Shown: one piece after another, positions 1 through 9,260 of the stretch
Layout of the letters: each line of letters starts with the position of its first letter
Numbering within the stretch: position 1 is the first letter of the stretch
Origin: CAYXRK01 sp964467615
GTDB lineage: Bacteria > Hydrogenedentota > Hydrogenedentia > Hydrogenedentales > GCA-2746185
Reading direction: 5' to 3'
Assembly (NCBI GenBank): GCA_964467615.1
Contig: CAYXRK010000032.1
Span: 1-32,905, forward strand
DNA length: 32,905 nucleotides
The notes under the pieces: generated by a model
Seen by the model: the letters and a program-made list of their open reading frames with translations, nothing else
Told to the model about the DNA's origin: nothing
The model's database searches: none
Program-made: the position numbers and the translations under genes

Positions 1-864
1 ATTTTGCTGGACGAGCGCGAGAAGGCTTCCGATGATCATGGACAAGGCAGCGGTCAGCGCTACGAAGCTGAGAAGCGCTTGGAAGGCAGCGCCATTGCTG
101 AACGCGAAGTAGCGGACGAGGACGGCGAGAACGCCAATCTTGGAGACGGTCGACACGAACGCGGTGACGGGGGCGGGCGCGCCTTCATAGATGTCGGCGG
201 TCCAAAGGTGGAAGGGGGCAAGGGAAAGTTTGAAGCCGACACCGGCGAACAGCATCGCGACGCCGAGAAAGATCACGCGGTTCGCGGTCTGATCCGGGCG
301 CGCGTTGACGAGTGCATCGAACTGCATTGAGCCGAGTTCGCCGTAAATCAGGGCCATTCCGAAGAGCATGAACGCGGCAGATGCGGCAGCGAGGACGATG
401 TATTTGAGCGCGGCTTCGGTGCCGCGCGGGTCGCGCCGGACGTACGCGACGAGTCCGTATTGGGCGACGCTGAGGACTTCGAGCGAGATATAAAACGATG
501 CGAAATGGGTGCTGAGCGCCATCGCGCAACCGCCCGCGATTGCGATGAGCATGAGTACATAGTATTCCTCCGGTTGCGAGTCTTTGTGCGAGAGGTAACG
601 CGGACCCAACACGAGGACCACGATTCCGGCGATGAGCGTCACCGTGACGTAGAAGAGGCCGAAGGTGTCGATGACGAACAGGCCGGTGAGCTGGCGTGGC
701 GCCTCCTCGCCAGCAACAAAGACGAGGCCGAGCGAGAGAACGAGAACGAACAGCGACAGTCCGAGACAGAGGCTGTGCCGCCTGCGTACGGCGATGCACA
801 ACATGATGAGGAGGGGGGCCAACGCCAGCACTTCGAGCGGCGAGCCCGCGTAGAAATCGGCCAT
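1..864 (-). CDS. nuoN: NADH-quinone oxidoreductase subunit N (partial, C-terminus beyond left edge)
   Basis: My translation of the minus strand from the ATG at 862-864 is open to the window edge and gives 288 residues. It begins MADFYAGSPLEVLALAPLLI and is strongly hydrophobic. NuoN is an antiporter-like membrane subunit of complex I that carries one proton channel. The family signature FHLWTADIYEGAPAPVTAF is present near residue 225, and the conserved Glu of the proton path lies in FYISLEVLSVAQYG. The start is 2 bases past the nuoM stop (867), so it is the last visible gene of the nuo operon. Normal length is about 480 residues, so roughly 40% is missing to the left. No frameshift is seen. 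Confidence 0.95.
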   Translation of the reverse strand, partial: MADFYAGSPLEVLALAPLLIMLCIAVRRRHSLCLGLSLFVLVLSLGLVFVAGEEAPRQLTGLFVIDTFGLFYVTVTLIAGIVVLVLGPRYLSHKDSQPEEYYVLMLIAIAGGCAMALSTHFASFYISLEVLSVAQYGLVAYVRRDPRGTEAALKYIVLAAASAAFMLFGMALIYGELGSMQFDALVNARPDQTANRVIFLGVAMLFAGVGFKLSLAPFHLWTADIYEGAPAPVTAFVSTVSKIGVLAVLVRYFAFSNGAAFQALLSFVALTAALSMIIGSLLALVQQN

Positions 865-866
865 GC

Positions 867-2336
867 TCACGGCAGGTCTTTCTGCACATGCGCCGAGGTG
901 ACCGCGGTGCGGGCGGCGTCCAGGATCGGCCGGGGATAAATCCCGATAAAGACCAGCGCGGTAATGAGGAGACCCGAAACCACCAGGACGAGCGCCGGGG
1001 CGTCGCCTTGGGCCGGGTCGCCGGTAGCGGGGCCGTAGAACACGCGTTGCATGACGCGCAAGGAGTAGGCGGCGGAGAGGACGGCCCCCCCCACTCCAAT
1101 TGCGGCAATGACGGGGTACGCTTGGAAAGCGCCGGCGAGGATCATGAACTCGCCGATGAAGTTACCGAGGCCGGGAAGACCGAGCGTTGCCAGAACGAAG
1201 ACGAGCGAGACCCCGCCCAGGCCGGGCGCTCGCCGCCAAAGCCCCCCAAATTTGGAAAGATCGCGCGAGCCCGTGCGTTGCTCGAGCACGCCCGCGATGA
1301 GGAACAGGCCGGTGACGCTAACGCCGTGGGAGATCATCTGGACGAGCGCCCCGCGTTGGCCGAGATCGTTCATCGAGAACGCGCCGAGAACGATGAAGCC
1401 GAGATGGGCCGCACTCGAGTAGGCGATGATGCGCTTCAGATCGTCTTGGGCAAATGCGAGCCACGAGGCGTAGAGGATGGTCACAACACCGAAGACCATC
1501 GCGTAGGGCGCGATCTTGGCGGCTTCGGCGGGGAAGAAGGGTATTGCGAAGCGCAACAGTCCGTATCCAGCGGTCTTGGCCATCAGCGCAGAGAGGAGAA
1601 TGCTCGCCTCGGGGGGCGCGCTGGCGTACGCGGCGGGTTGCCACGAGTGGAACGGGACAATCGGGAGTTTGACGGCGAACGCGATCAAAAAACCGCAAAG
1701 GAACAACATGGAAAAACCAGATTCCGGCGCGGACTCGAGAAGGTCGGCGTAGGCGAAGGATGGTCCGCCGGTCGCGTTGTAGTGCGAAACATACAAGCCC
1801 AAGATGGACACGAGCATCAACAGTCCGCCGGCCTGAGTGAAGATGAAGAAGCGAATGGCGGCGCGTCGGCGATCTTCGTTTCCCCAAATTGCGATGAGGG
1901 CAAAGGCCGGAAGCAGCATGACCTCGAAAAATATAAAGAAAAGCATCAAGTCGGCAGCGAGAAAAACGCCGAGCAGCGAGGAAATCGCGGCCATGAACAG
2001 GAAGATGAAGAACCCTTCGTTCTTTCGCTCGACACCCCAGAAACCGACGAGCGCGGCGAGACCGACGCCGCAGGTGAGCAGCGCCATGAGGAGCGATAGG
2101 CCGTCCATGGCGAGGTGGAAGTTGATCCCGAGCTGCGGAATCCAAGGGACGGTGTATTCGGCGATCCATCGGACACTATCCCCGGCGGCGGAAAGACGGC
2201 CCCACAGCCAGACGAGAAGGAACGTATCCAACGCCAAGGCGGCGCAGGCGGCGTACCGGGGCCAGGCGCGTGCGCGGCCGCCGAGAGCGAGCACGCCTCC
2301 GATGAAAGGAACGATGAGAATCCACGGGAGAATCAT
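867..2336 (-). CDS. nuoM: NADH-quinone oxidoreductase subunit M
   Basis: This 489-residue polytopic membrane protein is an antiporter-like proton-pumping subunit of complex I. The key polar residues are in place: Glu138 (FFEVMLLP), Lys223 (FAVKLPIVPFHSW) and Lys254 (LMAKTAGYG). The C-terminal Glu of the pump axis lies in GNFIGEFMILAG. These correspond to the E144, K234, K265 and E407 class of residues in Escherichia coli NuoM. The ATG at 2334-2336 overlaps the nuoL stop by 4 bases (ATGA), which points to translational coupling. The length is normal for the family. Confidence 0.97.
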   Translation of the reverse strand: MILPWILIVPFIGGVLALGGRARAWPRYAACAALALDTFLLVWLWGRLSAAGDSVRWIAEYTVPWIPQLGINFHLAMDGLSLLMALLTCGVGLAALVGFWGVERKNEGFFIFLFMAAISSLLGVFLAADLMLFFIFFEVMLLPAFALIAIWGNEDRRRAAIRFFIFTQAGGLLMLVSILGLYVSHYNATGGPSFAYADLLESAPESGFSMLFLCGFLIAFAVKLPIVPFHSWQPAAYASAPPEASILLSALMAKTAGYGLLRFAIPFFPAEAAKIAPYAMVFGVVTILYASWLAFAQDDLKRIIAYSSAAHLGFIVLGAFSMNDLGQRGALVQMISHGVSVTGLFLIAGVLEQRTGSRDLSKFGGLWRRAPGLGGVSLVFVLATLGLPGLGNFIGEFMILAGAFQAYPVIAAIGVGGAVLSAAYSLRVMQRVFYGPATGDPAQGDAPALVLVVSGLLITALVFIGIYPRPILDAARTAVTSAHVQKDLP

Positions 2337-4219
2337 AGGTAGGCCACCAGATAGATCGCGATGGCCGCGCCGATACCCATGCAGGCCATGTACCAGCGAA
2401 GGCGGCCGTTTTGGGCGAGGCGGAGGAACGTGGCGGAGGCTTCGGTGCCGCGAACGACGGCGCCAACGACGGCGTCAACGATGTCGGTCCGGTTTAGCCG
2501 CGCGCTGATGGTAAACGGCAACACGATAAGGCGCTCGTAAAGCCAATCAAATCCGAGACCCGAGGCGAGCCAGGCGTGCAGTCCTTGGCGCGAGGCCGCG
2601 AAACGATCAAAGGACGCGTTCGGTTTCCCCCAAAGCGCGCTCGCCGATAAGACGCCGAAAATAACCGCGCCGACCGAGAACAACTGCAGGGAGAGTTCCT
2701 TCCCGGCGGAAGTTTCATTGAGCGGGGCGTGCGGGAGCGTGTGTTCCATGAAGGAGGAGAACAGAGTCAGGCCGCCGAGCGTGCGGGGCAGCTCGATGAA
2801 TCCTGCGAACAGCGCGCCTGCGGCGAGGGCGAGCAACGGGCCGTTCATGGCCCATTCCTCGGGCTTGTGGGCGTGCGATTTTTCGTCGCCATAGAACGTG
2901 ATGAAGACCATGCGGAAGCTGTAGAGGGCGGTGATGAACGCGCCGGTTAGTCCGGCGAGCCAGAGGAGAATTCCGCCGCGCTCGGAGGCCCAGACTTCGT
3001 AGAGAATCATGTCTTTGCTGTAGAAGCCGGCGGTGATGAGCGGCAGGGCGCTCAGCGACATCGCGCCGACGAGAAACGTTACGAAGACCAGAGGCATTTG
3101 CCGACGAAGGCCGCCCATCTTGAACATGTCTTGTTCGTGGTGAAGTGCGATGATGACAGCGCCCGCAGCCATGAAGAGCAGCGCCTTGAATATCGCGTGG
3201 ACCATGAAGTGAAACATCGCCGCGCTGTATGCTCCAACGCCGAGCGCGAGGAACATGTAGCCGATTTGGCTGATGGTCGAGTAGGCAAGGACGCGCTTGA
3301 TGTCGCGTTGGGCAAGCGCCGCGCAACCCGCGAGAAGCAGCGTGGCCGCACCAATAATGGCGACCGCATGTTGGGCGAGGGGAGCAACTTCGAAGAGCAC
3401 GTGCATCCGCGCGATGAGGTAGACGCCCGCCGTGACCATGGTGGCGGCGTGGATGAGCGCGCTGACCGGCGTCGGACCGGCCATGGCGTCTGGAAGCCAC
3501 ACTTGCAGCGGCAATTGGCCCGATTTTCCCAACGCGCCTGCGAGAAGTAGGAAGGCGGCGAGCGTGGCGACGCCGGAGCCGCTCGTCCATGTTGCGGGAG
3601 CGCGAGTCAGTATCGTCTCGATGTGTAGTGTGCCGAAGTGCGCGATCAGTAGAAACATTCCGACGGCCATCGCGGCGTCGCCGATGCGTGTGACTAGGAA
3701 CGCCTTCGTGGCGGCACGGCTGTTTTTGGGGTCTTCGTACCAGAAACCGATGAGGAGGTAGCTACAAAGGCCGACGCCCTCCCAGCCGATGAATAGTACG
3801 AACAGGTTGTCGGCCAAAACGAGGAGAAGCATGGCGGCGACGAAGAGGTTCATGTAGGCGAAGAAGCGGGCGTATCCGGCGTCATCGCGCATGTACACGG
3901 TCGAATAGAGATGAATGAGGAAGCCGATGACGGTGACGACGAGGACCATTAGGAGGGACAGCGTGTCGAGGCGCAACGCGGCGGTGACTTCGAGTCCGCC
4001 GACATCGAAGAGCGACCAGAGCGATTGAGTGACGACGTGCCCCTCGGGCGGCGCCGCGAGGAACTGTATCGCCGTGAGTACGGCGACCACGGCGCTGACG
4101 CCGATGCTCCCGACACCAATGCCGGAGATTGCTTGGCGCGAGATGCCACGGCCCCAAAACGTGAGCGCGAGAAAGCCGGCGAGCGGCAGGGCGGGAATTG
4201 TCCAAAGTATCGAAAACAT
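2333..4219 (-). CDS. nuoL: NADH-quinone oxidoreductase subunit L
   Basis: This is a 628-residue membrane subunit, the distal proton pump of complex I with the long lateral helix. I chose the ATG at 4217-4219 (MFSILWTIPALPLAG). The open frame extends upstream, but that part overlaps nuoK and nuoJ and is Arg/His-rich out-of-frame sequence. The family's core motifs are visible: Glu147 in FIGWEGVGLCSYLLIGFWY, Asp181 in TRIGDAA, Lys232 in GALGKSGQLPLQVWLPDAM, and the His-containing helix PVSALIHAATMVTAGVY. It lies 11 bases downstream of the nuoK stop. The length is close to the usual 610-650. Confidence 0.96.
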   Translation of the reverse strand: MFSILWTIPALPLAGFLALTFWGRGISRQAISGIGVGSIGVSAVVAVLTAIQFLAAPPEGHVVTQSLWSLFDVGGLEVTAALRLDTLSLLMVLVVTVIGFLIHLYSTVYMRDDAGYARFFAYMNLFVAAMLLLVLADNLFVLFIGWEGVGLCSYLLIGFWYEDPKNSRAATKAFLVTRIGDAAMAVGMFLLIAHFGTLHIETILTRAPATWTSGSGVATLAAFLLLAGALGKSGQLPLQVWLPDAMAGPTPVSALIHAATMVTAGVYLIARMHVLFEVAPLAQHAVAIIGAATLLLAGCAALAQRDIKRVLAYSTISQIGYMFLALGVGAYSAAMFHFMVHAIFKALLFMAAGAVIIALHHEQDMFKMGGLRRQMPLVFVTFLVGAMSLSALPLITAGFYSKDMILYEVWASERGGILLWLAGLTGAFITALYSFRMVFITFYGDEKSHAHKPEEWAMNGPLLALAAGALFAGFIELPRTLGGLTLFSSFMEHTLPHAPLNETSAGKELSLQLFSVGAVIFGVLSASALWGKPNASFDRFAASRQGLHAWLASGLGFDWLYERLIVLPFTISARLNRTDIVDAVVGAVVRGTEASATFLRLAQNGRLRWYMACMGIGAAIAIYLVAYL

Positions 4220-4230
4220 CGGGACCCGGT

Positions 4231-4548
4231 TCAGCCCTTCATGGTGCTTGCCGAATCGACATCGAGCGTTTGGAATTGGCGATAGAAGCGCAGGACGAGC
4301 GCAAGCGCCACGGCGACTTCCGCGGCGGCCATCGTGAGGATGATCATGTACATGATTTGGCCGTCGGGCTGTTCCCAGCGCGAACTGGCGACGATGAACG
4401 CAGTGCCCGCCGCATTCAGCATGATTTCGACGCTCATGAGCATGTAGAGGATGTTTCGGCGGACGACGAGTCCAACGAAGCCGAGAACAAATAGCGCGGC
4501 GCTTAGCATCAGGCCGTGCTCGATGGGGACGTTGGCCATCTCGGTCAT
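4231..4548 (-). CDS. nuoK: NADH-quinone oxidoreductase subunit K
   Basis: This small three-helix membrane subunit has 105 residues. The two buried glutamates needed for proton transfer in the NuoK family are present: Glu41 (LMSVEIMLNA) and Glu77 (MAAAEVAVALAL). The ATG at 4546-4548 overlaps the nuoJ stop by 4 bases. An internal ATG three codons later (MANVPIEHG) is also possible and would fit the usual NuoK N-terminus. The gene sits between nuoJ and nuoL, as in most complete nuo operons. Confidence 0.96.
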   Translation of the reverse strand: MTEMANVPIEHGLMLSAALFVLGFVGLVVRRNILYMLMSVEIMLNAAGTAFIVASSRWEQPDGQIMYMIILTMAAAEVAVALALVLRFYRQFQTLDVDSASTMKG

Positions 4549-5060
4549 TTGCGGCCGTCCTTATGGTAGTCCGGCTCGCGGCGTCCGATGTGGTATGCGG
4601 CGACGAGGCCGGCGAGCAACAACAATGACGCGAGTTCGATGATGAGAATGTAAGGCCCGAACAAGGCGAGGCTGACTTCCTTGGGCTCGACGATGCGGTC
4701 GCCGGGGAGCCAGGAGCCGTCGCCTCGAGCGATGAGGACCATCTGGGCAAAGAGGACACCGGCAAGGAGTCCTGGGCCGATCCACGCGCGCCAACTCGCC
4801 AGCGCGCGTTCGTCGAGCGCGGCCTGACCTCCTTGGTTGAGCATCATGATGACGAAGATGAACAAGACCATGATCGCGCCCGCGTAGACGATGGTTTGTA
4901 GCGCGGCGACATAGGGAGCGCCTAGAACGAAAAAAATGACGGAACCGGCGAGCAGTGACGTGATCATGTACAGCAGCGAATGTACCGCGTTAGTGCGCGT
5001 GATTGCGAGCAAGGTCGAGATCACCGCAACGCCGGAGGCTATGTAGAAGACGGAGTTCAT
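4545..5060 (-). CDS. nuoJ: NADH-quinone oxidoreductase subunit J
   Basis: The 171-residue protein has five predicted hydrophobic segments. It contains the NuoJ/ND6 signature AALQTIVYAGAIMVLFIFVI at about residues 53-72, which includes the conserved Tyr-Ala-Gly-Ala of the pi-bulge helix. The start overlaps the nuoI stop by 4 bases, and the stop overlaps nuoK by 4 bases. The C-terminal tail is short and charged. Confidence 0.95.
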   Translation of the reverse strand: MNSVFYIASGVAVISTLLAITRTNAVHSLLYMITSLLAGSVIFFVLGAPYVAALQTIVYAGAIMVLFIFVIMMLNQGGQAALDERALASWRAWIGPGLLAGVLFAQMVLIARGDGSWLPGDRIVEPKEVSLALFGPYILIIELASLLLLAGLVAAYHIGRREPDYHKDGRK

Positions 5061-5572
5061 GGTAAGAGGCTATGAACATCGACCGGCGGCGACTCGTTTT
5101 CGGCCTCGCCTTTGCCTTTGTCTTTTATCGCAAGCCCGGCGACGTTGTAAAAGCTGTATCCCGGATACTTGCCGACGCCGCTGATGAGCAGATCCTCTTT
5201 CTCGTAAACCAAGTTCTGGCGGTTGTACTCGCACATCTCGAAATCTGGCGTAAGTTGGATTGCGTACGTCGGGCAAGCCTCCTCGCAGTAGCCGCAAAAG
5301 ATGCAGCGCGAAAAGTTGATGCGGAAGAATTCCGGATAGCGGCGGCCGTAGGGGTCCTCGGTGGCCTGGAGCGCGATGCAATCCACCGGACAGGCCACGG
5401 CGCAAAGATAACAGCCAACGCAGCGCTCGCCGCCATCGGGGTCGCGGGTGAGGACGATTCGCCCGCGCCAGCGCGGCGCGAGCCTGGACCGCTCTTCGGG
5501 ATACTGCACGGTGACGCGCTTGGCGAAGGTGTGCTTGAAGACGACCCACATGCTGCGAAGTTGACTGAACAT
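5057..5572 (-). CDS. nuoI: NADH-quinone oxidoreductase subunit I (two 4Fe-4S clusters)
   Basis: This 171-residue peripheral-arm subunit holds clusters N6a and N6b, which pass electrons from NuoG to NuoB. Two ferredoxin motifs are present: Cys51-54-57-61 (CVGCYLCAVACPVDC) and Cys90-93-96-100 (CIFCGYCEEACP). The N-terminal amphipathic stretch that seats on the membrane is present. The C-terminal tail (GKGEAENESPP) is low in complexity. The gene lies 9 bases after the nuoH stop and overlaps nuoJ by 4 bases. Confidence 0.97.
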   Translation of the reverse strand: MFSQLRSMWVVFKHTFAKRVTVQYPEERSRLAPRWRGRIVLTRDPDGGERCVGCYLCAVACPVDCIALQATEDPYGRRYPEFFRINFSRCIFCGYCEEACPTYAIQLTPDFEMCEYNRQNLVYEKEDLLISGVGKYPGYSFYNVAGLAIKDKGKGEAENESPPVDVHSLLP

Positions 5573-5581
5573 GCCTGGCCT

Positions 5582-6535
5582 CTAGTTCCGCGCGAGCACT
5601 ACCGCGCCGGTAATCATGAGATTGAGCAACGCAAGCGGCAGCATGAGTTTCCAACCGAAGCCCATGAGTTGATCGTATCGCATGCGCGGAAGCGATGCGC
5701 GAACCAAGATGAAGAGACTGATAAAGAAGAACGTCTTGAGGAAAAACCAAACGAGCGGCGGCAAAAATGGGCCGTTGTACCCGCCGAAGAAAAACGTGAC
5801 GACGAGTGCGGAAATTACGGTGACGGCGACGTATTCGCCGACGAAGAACATGCCGAACTTCATGCCGGAATACTCGGAGTGGAACCCAGCGACCAGTTCG
5901 CTTTCGGCCTCGGGCAAGTCGAACGGAATGCGGTGCGTTTCGGCGATTCCGGCGATCAAAAAGACGACAAATCCGAGAAATTGGGGCACAACGAACCACA
6001 TGTGCTCCTGGGCCGCGACGATGTCCCGTAAGCTGAACGATCCCGCGAGGAGCACGACGCCCATGAGCGAGAGGCCCATGAACACTTCGTAGGCGAGCAT
6101 TTGGGCGGCGGCGCGAAGTCCGCCGAGGAGCGCGTATTTGTTGTTGGACGACCAACCGGCAAGCGCGACGCTGTAGACACCGATGGACGACATCGCGAGA
6201 AAGAAGAGGACGCCGACGTCCAGGTCGACCACGTAGATTGAATCCGCGAGAGGGATGACGGCGAACGACATGAGGGAGGTGGTCATGATGATCACGGGCG
6301 CCAGAACGAAGACCGGTTTGTCGGCGAAGGGCGGAATCCAGTCCTCCTTGAAGAAGATTTTGATTACGTCCGCGACGAGGTGGCCGAGCCCGAAAGGGCC
6401 GATGCGATTGGGGCCGTAGCGGTCTTGCCACAGGGCGAGCAAGCGGCGCTCGTACCAAATGAGGAGCGATGCGGTCGTCATTACCGCGCTGAGGACGAAC
6501 ACGGTGGCCAGGAGGGGTTGCACGAAAGCGGGCAT
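5582..6535 (-). CDS. nuoH: NADH-quinone oxidoreductase subunit H
   Basis: This 317-residue membrane subunit forms much of the quinone chamber and the link to the pumping arm. It shows WYERRLLALWQDRYGPNRIG at residues 27-46, the classic NuoH/ND1 signature. The loop with LPEAESELVAGFHSEYSG carries the conserved glutamates of the quinone-side channel. The ATG overlaps the nuoG stop by one base (TAATG). Confidence 0.97.
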   Translation of the reverse strand: MPAFVQPLLATVFVLSAVMTTASLLIWYERRLLALWQDRYGPNRIGPFGLGHLVADVIKIFFKEDWIPPFADKPVFVLAPVIIMTTSLMSFAVIPLADSIYVVDLDVGVLFFLAMSSIGVYSVALAGWSSNNKYALLGGLRAAAQMLAYEVFMGLSLMGVVLLAGSFSLRDIVAAQEHMWFVVPQFLGFVVFLIAGIAETHRIPFDLPEAESELVAGFHSEYSGMKFGMFFVGEYVAVTVISALVVTFFFGGYNGPFLPPLVWFFLKTFFFISLFILVRASLPRMRYDQLMGFGWKLMLPLALLNLMITGAVVLARN

Positions 6536-9255
6536 TAGGCGTCCGCCTTTCGCACGGTGGCCGCTGTGCCCGCGCCGATGTAGGGAGCGCCGGGCAACCC
6601 GATCGGAATTCCGACAGTCCCGCGGGCGAGGGCGGCGTTGAGTCTTATTGGCGCTACGAACGTTGCGCCGTCCAACGCCGCGTGCGCGGGCTCGTCTTCA
6701 GCGACATCAAGGGCGGCTGCGTCGTCGGGATGCAGCATGATATACGGTTTCGGTGTCAGTTCGGCGACGGCCGGGGCGAGCGCACTGAGTTCTTCCGAGC
6801 CGAAGACGTGATACAAGGGCGCCACCGCGAACGCACCATTGGGTACAACGTTCGGGCTGGACGCCACGAAATATGGAATGGCCGAGTCCGGCTTCGGCTC
6901 GATCAGTCGAATGCCTTGGTCGCCGCCCTCGAGTGGGCCATTGACCTCTTCTTGAAATCGCGTGACGGCCAGCGCGGAGTTCCATCCGGGGACCCAGAAC
7001 GACGACATCAGCGCCGCGGGCGTCAGCATTTGAAAGCCTTCCATCGAGAAGGACATGGCCGAATCCCGGTCGTCGGCCACGCCGATCTCGCTGACGGCGA
7101 CGTCCGCCTTCATCGCGGTGCGGCCGCTGTACCGGTGCGATTGACGGGGAATTTTTTGACCGCCGACACGAAACTGAGCGGACGGAGCGGTTTCGAGGAT
7201 GCGGATGAAGGCGGGTATTTCCGCGACGAGCGCGTGGAGGAAGATGTCGAGATCGAGCCATTCGTCGCTGCCGCCCCGTCCCGATGCCGCGCGAAGACGG
7301 CGAAGCCAGCGCCAACTCTCCACGATGTCCCCTTCAGGTTTGTAGACCTGAGTAAGACGTTGAGCGCGACCGATATTATTGGAAAGCGTTCCATCGCCCT
7401 CGGCAAAGGTCGCGGCGGGAAGGACTACGTCCGCCTTGCGCGTGGTTTCGTGCTGCGTGTGATCGACGACCACGACGTGCTTCGCCTTGGCGAGCATGTC
7501 GTCGGCGAGCGCGGCGGGCACGCGGCGGTAGAGATCGTTCTCGAGAATGACGAGTACATCAACATCGCCCGCTGCGATTACAGCGGCGGCGTCCTCGATG
7601 GGACGCCCGCCGAATAGTCCCATGCCAATCGTATTGCATTCGTGAGCGTTGTAGTAGACGCCGGAATTCTTCCCCCGCCGGTGTAGCGCCCAGGCGACAT
7701 TGGCGGCGGCCTGAATAACCGCCTCGTTCCGCAACGACGGCCCGGACATGATGAGCGGTTTCTCGGCGGCGAGCAGTGCGTTTGCAATGCGTTGCGCGAG
7801 GGCGAGCGTTTCGGGCGACAGGCCAATGGCCGGAGGCGATTCGGGATCGATCGCATGCGCTACGGCGAACCCCAGCGCGGCTACGTCATCGGGCGCGGCG
7901 CGGTGGGTCTCCGTGGCGATCTCGTCCAGCTTCGTCGCCGCGGGTGTAGAAATAAAGAGAGGCCCGCGCTCGTCTCCGATGGCGCCGCGAACGGCAAGAT
8001 CATTCCAATCGGGGATACCGATCTTGCGCGAGATGGCCTTGGGCTGGTTGCTGACACATCGGCGGACGCTAAGCGCAGTGAGTGGCGCAACGTTCGTCAG
8101 GTCCTCGCCGAGAATGTAGACGGCATCGTAGTCTTTGATCCAACCGAGACCCGGCTGCCGGACGGGGCCTTCGGAGGCGATGTGAATGATCGCCGAGAGA
8201 AGGTCGTTCTCGGCGCGAGCGAGGCCGCTGTAGAAGTTTTCCTTGCCGACGAGAGCGAGTAACGCGAAGTTCGCTTCGAGCGAGGCGCGCGGCGACGCGA
8301 TGCCGATCACCTTCGCGCCATTGCTGCAAAGGCCGCCGAGGTAGGACATGGCCTCGTGGTGCGACATCGGGACGGTGGCCGGCGAATTTGGCTCGGTATG
8401 CCGGCGCAACGCAAACTTGGGGCGGTCCTGACGATTGACGAATTCGTATCCATAGCGCCCGCGATCGCACAGAAAATAACCGTTCACCGCACGGTTGTAG
8501 CGATTGCGAATCCGGCGCAATTGCCCATAGCGTTCGCCGGGCGTGATGTTGCAGCCGAGCGCGCAATGGACGCACACGGAGGGGGCCGTGGTGTAGTCCC
8601 AACGGCGCGTGAAATGGCCTTTGAGCGTCTTGTCGGTGAAGACGCCCGTGGGACACACCTCGACGAGATTGCCGCTGAACTCGCTTTCGAGCACGCCTTC
8701 CTCCTGCCGCCCGAAGTAGACGTGATTGTGACTGGCAAAGGCGTCCAGGTCGTGGCCGCCGGCGACATCTTTGTAGTATCGGACGCAACGGTAACATTGG
8801 ATGCAGCGGTTCATCTCGTGGTTGATGAGCGGCCCGAGATATTGGTTGTTGTATGTTTTTTTCGGGAAACGGTAGTGACGATAATTGTGGCCGGTCATGA
8901 GCGTCATGTCTTGAAGGTGACATTCACCGCCTTCGTCGCAGACGGGGCAATCATGTGGGTGATTGGTCATCATCCACTCGATGACGCTGGCGCGGAAATC
9001 CTTGGACTCGGTGTCGTCGACGGAAATCCGGGTTCCCTCGGCGGCGCTGGTCATGCAGGCCATAACGAGCCGGCCTTGTTTGTCGTTCTCGTCGCGGTAT
9101 TGCTTGACGGCGCACTGTCGGCACGCGCCGACGGAACCGAGCGCGGGGTGCCAGCAGAAGTAGGGCAAGTTCAAACCGAGTTCGATGCACGCCTCGAGCA
9201 AGTTCGCGCCTTCGCGCACCGTTTTGGGCTCACCGTCGATGTAGATAGTCGGCAT
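6535..9255 (-). CDS. nuoG: NADH-quinone oxidoreductase subunit G (Fe-S and molybdopterin-oxidoreductase-like)
   Basis: This 906-residue subunit is the largest of the peripheral arm and carries the electron wire. I chose the ATG at 9253-9255 (MPTIYIDGEPKTVREG). The open frame extends upstream, but that part overlaps nuoF. The N-terminal 2Fe-2S ligands are Cys34, 45, 48 and 67. N5 has His99 with Cys103, 106 and 112. N4 has Cys151, 154, 157 and 201. A further set, Cys228, 231, 235 and 263, has the exact CxxCxxxC-27-C spacing of cluster N7. The rest is a molybdopterin-oxidoreductase-like fold without a cofactor role in this family. The gene starts 5 bases after the nuoF stop. Confidence 0.96.
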   Translation of the reverse strand: MPTIYIDGEPKTVREGANLLEACIELGLNLPYFCWHPALGSVGACRQCAVKQYRDENDKQGRLVMACMTSAAEGTRISVDDTESKDFRASVIEWMMTNHPHDCPVCDEGGECHLQDMTLMTGHNYRHYRFPKKTYNNQYLGPLINHEMNRCIQCYRCVRYYKDVAGGHDLDAFASHNHVYFGRQEEGVLESEFSGNLVEVCPTGVFTDKTLKGHFTRRWDYTTAPSVCVHCALGCNITPGERYGQLRRIRNRYNRAVNGYFLCDRGRYGYEFVNRQDRPKFALRRHTEPNSPATVPMSHHEAMSYLGGLCSNGAKVIGIASPRASLEANFALLALVGKENFYSGLARAENDLLSAIIHIASEGPVRQPGLGWIKDYDAVYILGEDLTNVAPLTALSVRRCVSNQPKAISRKIGIPDWNDLAVRGAIGDERGPLFISTPAATKLDEIATETHRAAPDDVAALGFAVAHAIDPESPPAIGLSPETLALAQRIANALLAAEKPLIMSGPSLRNEAVIQAAANVAWALHRRGKNSGVYYNAHECNTIGMGLFGGRPIEDAAAVIAAGDVDVLVILENDLYRRVPAALADDMLAKAKHVVVVDHTQHETTRKADVVLPAATFAEGDGTLSNNIGRAQRLTQVYKPEGDIVESWRWLRRLRAASGRGGSDEWLDLDIFLHALVAEIPAFIRILETAPSAQFRVGGQKIPRQSHRYSGRTAMKADVAVSEIGVADDRDSAMSFSMEGFQMLTPAALMSSFWVPGWNSALAVTRFQEEVNGPLEGGDQGIRLIEPKPDSAIPYFVASSPNVVPNGAFAVAPLYHVFGSEELSALAPAVAELTPKPYIMLHPDDAAALDVAEDEPAHAALDGATFVAPIRLNAALARGTVGIPIGLPGAPYIGAGTAATVRKADA

Positions 9256-9260
9256 TCTGG

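Noticed and set aside
888..2099. 403-codon plus-strand frame opposite nuoM
   Set aside because: It is antisense to a certain complex I gene, with charged low-complexity composition and no recognisable domain.
4220..4765. Long N-terminal extension of nuoL
   Set aside because: It lies over nuoK and nuoJ in another frame; NuoL proteins begin at the MFSILWTIP equivalent.
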